Origin: Liriodendron chinense
Lineage: Eukaryota > Streptophyta > Magnoliopsida > Magnoliales > Magnoliaceae
Length of the DNA stretch: 64,000 nucleotides
Assembly: GCA_003013855.2 (NCBI GenBank)
Contig: PVNU02004155.1
Coordinates: forward strand, 1,054,001 to 1,118,000
Direction: 5' to 3'
In this document: positions 15,101 through 26,000 of the stretch, piece after piece
Layout of the letters: each line of letters starts with the position of its first letter
Numbering within the stretch: position 1 is the first letter of the stretch
Position numbers and translations under genes: made by a program
The notes under the pieces: model-generated
Database searches by the model: none
The model's input: the letters and a program-made list of their open reading frames with translations, nothing else
What the model was told of the DNA's origin: nothing

Positions 15101-16990
15101 GAAAATCATCAATAAAAGTAACAAAGTAAGAAAAACCATCAAGTGACATAACAAGACTAGGACCTCAAATATCATAATGAATTAAGTCAAACATTTTATT
15201 AGCACGTTGTGTAACAACAGGAAAAGAAGTTCGAACATGTTTACTGAACTGACATGTTTCACAATGAATAAAAGCATCATTCAACTTATTAAATGTAGGG
15301 ACTAAAAACTGTAAAGTCCTAAATGACATATGACCAAGTCGTGCATGCCACACGCAGTAGACTCGTTTTTAGACTCTAAAACACCTGAAGAATAAACAAA
15401 TGAAGTAGATGGAGGAGAAACACCATCAGCAGAAAGCTCCCCCTATCATAAAAAGTAGACACTACCACGCTCATAGCCCACACCAATAGTCCTCCTTGTA
15501 CTCAACTCCTGAAATATACAATGAGAATGAAAGAAAATTACACAGCAGTTTAAGGCTTTAGTAAGACTGCTAATAGAAATCAAGTGAGCACTAAATTTTA
15601 GAACATGGAGGACATTTGACAAGGTGAGAGAAGGAGATAAAACCAATGTATTCCACATGTGTGGAGGTTCCATCAGTGAGACGAACTAGACGATGACAAT
15701 CAGCTAAACTAGAAGGAATAAGACAACCATGCTCACCAGTCATATGGTCTAAGGCTCCTGAATCAATGATCTAGGTTGCAGGAGAGGAAGGAGCATGGAA
15801 CGCAGTACCTTGTGGTTGCAATGGAGGAGGCCAAAGGCTATGATGAAGCTGAAGTGGAGGGTGTTGACTAGGTCCTGAAGAGTCCGAAGTCGCTGAAGAT
15901 CTAGATAATCAACATGAGTCATGGTGATAGTATCAGAACTGATCTGCATAGGTGGTGTATCAAGAGAAAGACTAGTAAGAGTGTCGGATGTGGTCCCAAT
16001 CTCATCAGAAGTCGCAACATGAGCAGCAAGGTGGCCATGTAATTTGAAACACTTTCACGAGTGTGCCCAGAGCGATTGCAATATGTGCACCTAAATCTCT
16101 GGCAACCACGGCCACGTCCTCTGTTGAAAGCTCCTCGAGTGTCCAAGCCACTACTTCAACCATTAGATGGACTAGTGGTGGACGTGAAGGCAGACCTCTC
16201 CTGAGTGAGGACTGAGGTTGTCATCACTCTTTGAGGCTGTCATCACTCTCCTGCGTGCCTCCTCAGTATGGACGATAGAGTAGGCTGTTTGAAGGGAAGG
16301 AAATGGGTGTGTGGCAACCAATTTAGTTCGCAGTGCCCCATATTCAGTATTTAAGCCTGCCAAAAACTTGTAAGTTTTGGCTTCATCCTCCTGAATCTTC
16401 ATAATTTCTACACTACGACTGTCTGGGAGTTAACTCAAAGGCTGCAAGTGACTCAACGCCTCCCAACAACCTTTTAAAGCCCCAAAATACTCGGTAACAA
16501 ACATATTCTCCTGAGTGAGAGAATAGAGTTAAATAGTCAATTAGAAGATGCGAGGCTTATTTGAAATTGTCCCAGTAAGTATCGTTCAAAGACTTCCATA
16601 AATCAGATGCAATATCATAAAAGAAATAAGCAAACACAATATTGAGCTCCATAGAATTAAGAATCTAGCCATCACAATAGCATTCAAAGAATCCCATGCG
16701 TCTATATTTGACAAATCACCAGATGTAGAAGGAGGTTTCTTGGAGGCACCAGTAAGAAATCCGAGCTTTTCCTTGCCAATGATATTACATTCGGACTTCC
16801 TAGGGCCATAAGAGAAAGTTACTTTCATTAAACTTAATGGAAGTAATTGAGAGAAGTCTCTCAAAATGGTGTCCAACACCCTTAGAATCCATAGAAATAG
16901 GAAAAGATGGAGAAAAGAGCGCTAACAATAGTCACAAAAGATCCAAGAAGTTGCAGGAATATACACTGAAAATACGGTGTATGCGCTGAC

Positions 16991-17052
<62 letters not shown>

Positions 17053-20000
17053 AAAAAAGGTCCAACTGGCCCCTATTTTCGCTCAAATGCACATTTATCT
17101 TCGTTGAATCTGTCCAAAACTGATCCTCATATATAGATCATCAAAAAACGGTCCAAATGGTATAAGTTTTGCAGTTCGAAACTCATTGATTGAGGAGAAA
17201 TATGAAAAATGGACAAAAGTGGGCCGGTTTTTGAAAAACCTAAGAAATTCCACAAAATTATTAGATGATCTCAAAAAAATGGAAAAAAAAAATCACCATT
17301 AATATCCTCTCATGGAGCCGCATCAGGTGGTATGGGTTTCGACCCAAACCGGCTGTACGGCTGACGCCAGTAGGGATCTGGGTAGAAAAACTCCTCTTTG
17401 TCTCTTTTCGATCCTCCTTGTATGGGAATGAAGGTCTAAACGCTCAAGCTTTTAGAGGATGGCGTATCAAAATATATCAAGGGACTTTAACACTCCCCCG
17501 CACATGCGGGGTGGAATTTCGCATGGGAACATACTGGGCAAGGGTAGAGGGACACTCACAACTCACACCATAAACGCAACCCCCCCCCCCCCCCCCCCCC
17601 CCCCCGCGTGGGAGAATATATTCTAGTGGCTGTAACACTCCCTCGCACATGTGAGGTGGAAATCCGCACGGGAACATATTGGACAAGGGTGGAGGGACAC
17701 TCACAACTCACACCATAAATGGCCCCTCGTGGGAGAATATATTCCGGTGGCATATTTGTTGCTCCTGGGATTTGAACACAAGACCTTCCGCTTTGATACC
17801 AAGTAGACTTGTGTAGAAGAATAGAGATAGAAAAGTGAAAGAGAAGGCTTGGAGACTCAGAACATGAGCTCTTCCTTCTTTCTTTTTTTTTTATATATAT
17901 GTAGGGTTACCACTAATTACATCATAACTCCCTACTCTTTACTTAATTACAAATAGGACCCTACTTAACAATAGAATAAGAGAAAACATATATTCCAACA
18001 CTCTAATCATAGACCTTTTTTGTTAGTAGTAGATGACGAAAATTGGGGGCCTCTATTGTTTCACTTTGAACTATCATGGTTAAAAGTTGAAGGTTTTCAT
18101 AAGCTAGTCAGCGATTGGTGGCATTGTTTGAAGTGGAAGCCTATTCGGGTTTTATTTTGTCACAAAAGTTATGGTTAGTGAAAGTGAAACTCAATGCATG
18201 GAAAAAGGAGCACTTGGGCGGCAGGGAGAAAGAGTCGGACGAGATTATTTCAGAAATCCACGAGTTGGATTTGAAGGAGGAAGGTGGTTTCATCTCTAAT
18301 ATTGAGGTTAAAACGAGAATGGAATTAGGCCTCAAATACGCAAAAGGATCAGAGAAGAAGAGATAAAGTGGCTGCAAAGATCCCACATGGCATGGTTGTA
18401 AGAGAGACAAGAACACTAAGTTCTTCCACAATATGGCAAGTGCATGAGCTAGGAACAATCACATTGGTAGCTTGATGATTAATGGATGTAGACTTGTGGA
18501 GAAGACGTCTATCTGTAACTCCGTCGTTCAATTTTACGAATAGTTGCTAACGGGAGACAACTGGGAGTGGCCCTTATTGGAAAATTTGGATTTCCCATGG
18601 CTATCGGAGGAGCAGGTTTTAGCGTTAGATAGGCCGGTTTCATAAGAAGAGGTGAAGATGGTGGTTGAATCCCTTGGTTGAGACAAAGCTCCATGACCGA
18701 AGGGCTACCCTTCGGCATTCTTTCATGTTTTTTGGAGGGAGATTAAAGATGATGTGGTCACCTTCATCAAGTTCTTTCATTCCATAGGGGTAGATTATCT
18801 AAGGAAATGGGGGCAACGTTCATTGTGCTTATCCCTAAGGTTGAAGGAGTTGAAAACCTTAAAGACTTTAGGCCCATAAGTCTTATTAGGGCTCCATACA
18901 AAATTTTAGTGAAGATTCTCACTTTTAGATTCCAAGGAGTTTTGGCGTCAATCATCTCGGAAAATCAAAGTGCTTTTGTGGCTGAAAGACAAATTTTGGA
19001 TTAGGCATTGCAAGCTCATGAAAGCATATATTCCAAATACAAAGAAGGTAAAGCCAGGGTGGTGTGTAAGCTTGACATTGAGAAGGCATATGACCACATC
19101 GACTGGGGTTTCTTGGATTATATGCTCTCACTTCGGATGTAGCTCCAAATGGAGATCATGGATCAGAGAATGTGTCAGTTCGGCCTCAGTTTTGGTGAAT
19201 GGCTCCCCCAAAGGGTATTTTAAGGCTTCTAAAGGGTTGTGGCAAGGTGACCCTTTATCCCCCTTTTTATTTGTTGTTGTAGCAGAGGCGTTGGGCAGGA
19301 TGCTCTCAAAAGGTTAAGAAGTGGGTCTAATCTAGGGCTTCAAGGTGGCTCACGCGGGACCGTCAATATCTCACTTGTAATTTGTGGACGACACTATATT
19401 ATTTTGTGAAGCGAACGAAACCATGATTGAAAATTTGTGCAAAATTATACTGTGTTTCGAAGTACTTTCAAAACTGAAGATTAATCCCTCTAAATGTGAA
19501 ATGCTTGGAATCCATGTGTCGAAGGATAGGGTTTGAAGACTCGCAAAAAGGTTTGGGTGTGGAATAGGCTCTTTTCCATCCACCTATCTTGGTCTACCGC
19601 TTTGTATAGGGAAGCTGCCAAGACATATAGGGACTCAATAATTGAAAGGATTGGACGAAAGCTTTCCTCTTGGGAGAGTCACCACCTTTCTTTTGGAGGC
19701 TGTTTAACCTTTACAAAAACATCTTTCTCATATATGCCATTATACTTTATGTGACTTTTCCAATGTCCAAAAGTGGTTCTTAACAGGCTGGAAAAATTAA
19801 GAAGGGATTTCTTATGGAGTGGTAAAGTGGTGAAGCAGAAGTTTCATCTTTTGAAATAGGAGGATGTTTGCAAGCCTCAAGTGGAAGGAGGGTCTAGTTT
19901 ACGGATCCTTGAACATATGAATCAAGCCTTATTGGGGAAATTGCTTTGGAGATTCGCCATAGGAAATAGTTTATGGAGAGAGGTAATAGCTAGTAAATAC

Positions 20001-23000
20001 AGTATCGGTCCGGGGGGATGGTTGACAAAAAAAATTTCGCGCTATAAGATGTCTGGTCTTTGGAGGGCCATCCTCTCAGTGAATGCCAAGTTTAAAGAAG
20101 GATTTTCTTTCACAGTTGGAGACGGATCCCGCATTCGCTTCTAGGAGGACCTGTGGATAGGAGACTGCATGCTAAAAGATGCATTCCCTGCTTTGGCCTC
20201 TCTTTCTCCAAACATGGACATCTCTATGGCGAGGTGCTTCTCTTTGGAAGGTGGTCAGATAGTGTGGATGCCCCCTAGTCGAAGAGGTTTGTCGGATGCA
20301 GAAGTTAATGCTCTTTTAAACCTTCTGGACAAATTGAATAATGCCATGATAAACACCTCGGTGGAAGACTCTATGGTATGGAAAGGCCATACTTTGGGCA
20401 AATTTCTGTTGGCTCCTTCTACGGGCTTATTGCGCATTCCCAATTCTCATCTTCCCGTAACTTTTGCTTCTAGAAGTACGGAGCTCTTCCAAAGGTTGTA
20501 GTTTGTATGATGTGCATGCGACATGCGCAGTTAGTGGACCATTTATTCATTTATTGCGCTTTTGCTAGAAGGGTTTGGGAGTTATTTATTTATTTTTTTC
20601 TTTTTTTTTCTAACGACTCTCAATGTTTCTTGGGTTGTGCCTTCGTCCGTGCCTTCTTAGCGTCATGGCATAAAGGAGGTGTTGGGAAAGAAGGCAGTTT
20701 GGCGTTTAGGGGCAATGGCGTGCCTCTGGATCATCTGGGGAGAAAGGAACAGGTGTTGCTTTGAAAACAAGTCAGCTATGGTTGGGATAATCTTGCCTAA
20801 AGCAATTTGTTGGGTGCTTGATTGGGTAGCCGGCATCAAGGAGTTGGGCGTTCATATCGTTTTCGCCCTTTTGGGGTTGTAATTAGCGTTTGAGTCCGTT
20901 GCTTCTTTTTGTATTCTTTTCCGCTCTTGGCAGCTTTTCAATACAGTCGTTGCCTTTCAAAAAAAAAAAAAAAAAAAATTTGCAAATGCCTGTAATGATT
21001 TAAATCACTCATCCTATGGCCCCACCATGGATCGGCCATTGACCAAAAATTCCCTTAACCATCTGATGATACAATCCTAAATGTCCAATTCGTGAACTTT
21101 TCCTGTTGAATGTGAAACATTACAAAATTTATCTCTATGTCCATTTATGTAACAGCGACTAGAAAACTAGGATTGTCCAATCTATGTGATTTTCGGTTGC
21201 GGCTTATTCATGGTTGGACACACTAAAGGAATGGTTCGAATCTTGTCGATACCTTCCATTTGGAGGCTATGCGATAGGAGGATAGTAACCATGCTTGTAG
21301 GGGTACAGTAGTTGACCCCACAGATATTCATTATGGGTTGAAGAAATAAATGGACGGAGGGAAGGAATTAGCTAAAGGAAGAAATAAGCTGAAGTTGAAG
21401 TAAGCTAGAGAGTCATTATAGGGGAGGGAGGGAGGGAGGGAGGAAGGGAGGGAATAACCCTGAGGAATAAATAAGTTGAAGTAAATGGAAGTGAGACTTG
21501 AAATAACGAGAGGGAGCGATCATTCAAATGCTCTCCTCATTTATATTCACCTTAAAAGTTTGCACATGTACCTTATAAAATTCTCATAAAGTTAAGTAAA
21601 TGAAGGCAAGACTTGAAATAACCAGAGGAGTGATCATTCAAATGCTCTCCTCATTTATATTCACCCTAAAAGTTTGCACATGTACCTTATAAAATTCTCA
21701 TAAAGGTGTTAAAACACTGTCCTGAATGGTTGAGCATTCATCAAATAACCATTTAGAAGTTGGCTTGAGATCTTCCAATCTAAACCCTTTTAAGCATTTG
21801 GAGATTAGTGTTGTCTCTGTAGTATGGATCATCATTCTCCTCATTAAATGTGTGGTTTCTACTCCTGATTTGCGTATGTTTTGTCTGTGTACTTGTGTAT
21901 ATGTATTTGTTTAGGTCATTGTAACATTATGTCCCCATTTCATATCCATTAGTTTGCATGATTGGGGGTTGTGGGCGGGAAGAAGTTTCATTTGTGCATG
22001 TGCGTGGATTTTGATTGTTCATCGGCTACAGGTTAATTTTTTGTCTTGATAGCAGTGCATGTTGATTTATTTTGTGTGTTGAATATGCATTTTTCAATAA
22101 ATAAATTATCAAGTTGTTACCATGTTGAGGTAAATAGAGAAAATCAGGTCTTACCATAGTGGTGATGACCTTAGGTATTTGAGTTCGGGACTTTGTGTTA
22201 CGATCTAGGAAAATCTGATTTTTCTCTTACAATTTCTAACTGAGCCTTCAGCATTTTTATGTTTATCATGATTGTTGCCCTTTGTTTCTAGTTGATACTG
22301 AGATTTCTTTATAGGGCGAATGGTTTTGCTGGAGCCAATGCTCGGAGAAGGATTTCTTCAGATAAACAAGGTCCCACAGTAGTTCATCAAAAACCAGGGC
22401 CTTTACAAACCATTTTTAATCTTCCCCCAGATGAGGCAAGTGTCATCAAGGCTGTTATCATCAATGCCATTTTCTCTTTTATGAGTGATGTTAATTCTAA
22501 AAGTTTTCTACACCTATATAAGGGTTCTGAAAGAGAGCCATCTTGGTCATCCAACCAGTGGTCTGATGTATGGAAATTCTTACTTCAGGTTGCTGACCAT
22601 AGTTATTCATGTGCACTGGAGAGATCATTCTTGTATCATGGTCGCATGTATGTCTCCGCATGGCATATTTGCTTCCATTCTAATGTGTTTTCTAAGCAAA
22701 TGAAGGTTAGCCATCCTGCCCATTCGTAGATGCCTATTTCTTGTTTTTGTTTAGCTATGTTTCTTTTGTACTCACATGCTTGAAGCAAGTTTTTTTTTGT
22801 CGATCGGTTAAATGGGTTTGGCTGACTTGAACTATTTAAGGATGCATTTAAGAACTTATTAATTATTTTGAGCTTGATCTTTTGTGTCAGAAACTGTGAA
22901 ACAAAAGATGCTATGTCTTTCGTTTATAATTAAGCATCCTAGCACCATACTGGAGGAGGAGGGTTGAGCCAATCTCTTTGGCCCAATTCACATTCCTAGC

Positions 23001-26000
23001 CACATTGAAGACCCTACGTGCATGTTTGTGCATCTTTGAAGACCCCACACTGGTAAGATGCATGTGGGCTGCATATAGGAGCTTGATGGACACATTGGAC
23101 CGTTGGATCGAGTGGACACGACGATCGGACTGTTGGACCGCGCACGTTGGAGCATCTTGATCGTGGACCCCATGGGCCACAAAATAGTTTATTTGCTTAA
23201 TTTGTTTACAAGTTTCGTTATTTTCGGTATTGCTTATATTTATGTTGAGATTAGGGAGTTAGGAACAACTTTTAATTTATTGTCTTTATGTTGAGAATCT
23301 TATCTGAGAAGCCTTTTTGTAAAAGGTCTTTTCTGAGATGATAAAGGGTTGGATGTCCCCACCCTAGACATAAGGCATGTTATGAATGAAAAAGATTTCT
23401 CTACTTTTGCTTTAAGATTGAGCAAAAAAAAAAAAAAATCATCCTATGATTGGATTGGTGGTGCGAAACCATTAGGAGCGATTCCCTAGTTATCTTTTCT
23501 ACTTTTCTCTCTTTCTCACGGTATTATCTTCCCTCTTTTATTGTCTTTTCTCATCCTTTTCGATCAAAAGATATTTCTTCACTTTTCTTTTTCTCTTTCA
23601 TTTAGTTTTATTTTCTTCTTTCTCTATCAACAACCAATCCCTTATACCCTTCTATCTTCTTCCTCTTGCCTCTTGTCTTTTGATTCCCCTACTCAAAACA
23701 CTAAGTCTCAAAACCGTAATTCCTCAAAACCCTAATTCCAAATCCTAATTCACAAAATTCGATTCCCAAACCCTAGCCTAACAAACCAAGTGAACCCCTT
23801 TGAATCGAGAGCAATACCTATGCTAGATGGAAGTTCTACCTTCCAAAGATCCTGATTATTTGGTATTGTAGTGGATCTACATTGCGGGATTGTCATATTG
23901 CTTGAATTCAAACATGTCACATTGCTAAATTTTTTAAAACTTGTGATACATTAGCATTATTTTGTGTTTTAAATTATTTTAGTTGATCCATTTATGATCT
24001 CCTTGCATCATTCTAGGTTAGGCCAGCCATCCTATGTCAAATTTTGGTATAAGAGCAAGGATTTTAGTATAGGTTTACATAGGGTCAGCACTTTCATCAT
24101 ACATAGGGTCTTATTAGTGCATTCATTGCATATAGAGTCTAGGTTTACATATTGCGGCGTCTAGGTTTGTCACTTTTCCTTGTCATAACATAGTACTTAA
24201 GACTCTTTTAAGTCTTAGGCCCCTTAGTTTATCCCTTGTTTATCCCCACGTGTACTGGGCAAGGTTTTGGTCTTCACCCTACCACCATGAGCCAAGATTA
24301 GATTCTCGAAACTCTTAATGCCATAGCTAGACGACTGGAGGCCCTTGAGGCTCAAAGTAGGAACCACCAACAACCAACTGACAGCGACTAATAATTGTAT
24401 AGCTCAATTGGAGACTTCCTTTCAAGCAAATCCCGACAATGGAGAAGATGGCCAATCCCAAGTGGGAGGTGCAAAGGAAGCTCATATGGGAGGTCACATT
24501 GGAGGATGTGGAAGAAGTTGTGGTCCGAGGTTTTGGCCATAATTGGGTATGTACATAGCCACCCCTTGGAGAGTATCACGATTGTTACGATCCAAATGAG
24601 CGCATTTTGAAAACCGTTAAGATCCAGGCTCCTAGCTTTGATGGTTGTCTGGACCCAAAGGCTTTCCTCGACTGGCTTGCGGACATGGACCACTACTATG
24701 AGCGGTATGAGATGTTTGATCGTCATCGTGTGAGGTTTACCAAGATGAAGTTGGTAGGCCGGGCTAAATTGTTTTGGACCAATCTTGAGTGCAAGTTAGA
24801 AAGATCTGGATAAGACCTAATCGTAAATTGGGTCGAGATGAAGGAACCGCTAAAGGAAAAATATCTTCCTCTCTTATATTTCCAGAAATTAATGGATTAA
24901 TGGCAATCTTTTCGCTAGGGAAAATGCCCGTGACAGATTACATCACCAAATTTTAAGAATATATGATGCGATGTAACGTCAGGTAGGACCTACTAGTGAC
25001 TCTTTCTTATTTTAAGATGGGCCTCCAATCCAATATTCAAGGCGAGCTGCTCGCTCACAATGTTGCACCCTTGAGCATGCCTATTAGTTGGTGCAAGAAC
25101 TTGAGCAGTACTTAAAACTGCAATTTAGGAGACAGTTTAACCCTCGGCCCATACCTGACTATTCTATGACCCTTGGCCCATACCTGACTATTCTTCCTAA
25201 CATTTACCTCTTTTGCCATACACATTTACTAAAAGACAAGATAGAGGATATCTAGGATGAGCGAGTGGTTTCCGCACTGACATGGAGGTTACTAGGAGTT
25301 CCTTGTCAAGTGGAAGGGCAGGCCAAAGTCAGATGGTACGTGGATCACAAGAGGCAGAGCTTCAGCGACAAGACTCGGATCTCCTCGAGCATCATCGCAA
25401 CTTTGTTTCACTAAAGGTGAAATCTCCTCAATTGAGGGAAATTGATGAAGACATCCGAGCACCATACCGGAGGAGGTGGGTGAGCTAGTCTCCTTATGGC
25501 TAGACAACCATTACGTGGGGAAGACTTGGCCCAATTCACATTCCTAGCGACGTTGAAGACCCCACATGTATGTTCTTGCATCTTTGAATACCCTACACTG
25601 GGAAGATGTATGTGGGTTGTATATAGGAGCTTGATGGATACATCGGACCATTGGATCGAGTGGACATGATGATCAGGACTATTGGATTGCAGCACGTTAG
25701 AGCGTCTTAATCATGGACCCCATGGGCCGTGAAATAGCTTAGTTGCTTAGTTTGTTTACATGTTTTGTTATTTTTTGTATAACTTACATTTATGTTGAGA
25801 TTAGGGAATTAGGAACAACTTCTAATTTATTAAGCGTCTTTATGTTGAGAATCTTATCTAAGAGCGCCTTTTTGTAAAAGGTCTTTTCTGAGACTATAAA
25901 TGGTTGGATGTCCCCACCCTAGACATAAGGCATGTTATGAATTAAAGAGATTTCTCTACTTTTGCTTTGAGATTGAGCAAATAAATAAATAAATTTCATC

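Larger units (their letters stand above)
12428..18000 (-). mobile_element. Ty1/Copia retrotransposon, antisense, inserted in L1 ORF2
   Basis: LTRs lie at 12428-12621 and 17802-18000. On the minus strand they start TGTTGGAA and end CTACT. The 5-base duplication CTCTA is present at 12423-12427 and 18001-18005. A methionyl-initiator-type primer site (TGGTATCAAAGC on the minus strand) abuts the 5' LTR, and a GAGGGGGAG polypurine tract (12622-12630) abuts the 3' LTR. Total length is 5,573 bases. The pol frame is full of stops. Rejoining the flanks restores the L1 reading FSNHRP. Confidence 0.92.
6607..20978 (+). mobile_element. L1-type LINE, full length, with two nested insertions
   Basis: A 17-base target duplication (6590-6606 and 20980-20996, one mismatch) flanks the element, which ends in an A20-like tail (20959-20978). 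Removing the Harbinger-type insertion (7779-9910) and the Copia insertion (12428-18000) with their duplications leaves about 6.66 kb, a normal full length for a plant L1. ORF1 and ORF2 are both present but contain many stops and frameshifts, so the copy is dead. It lies in the same orientation as the host gene. Confidence 0.88.

Noticed and set aside
6590..20996. The repeated TTGCAAATGCC word as part of LTRs
   Set aside because: It is a single 17-base duplication with a poly(A) tail on one side, which fits a LINE and not an LTR element.
21420..21455. GGGA repeat as a regulatory element
   Set aside because: It is a simple microsatellite within an intron, with no other supporting signal.
22292..22729. 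A 145-residue open frame as a single exon or small gene
   Set aside because: Family comparison shows two exons separated by a GC-AG intron; the frame is open only because the intron is a multiple of three without stops.
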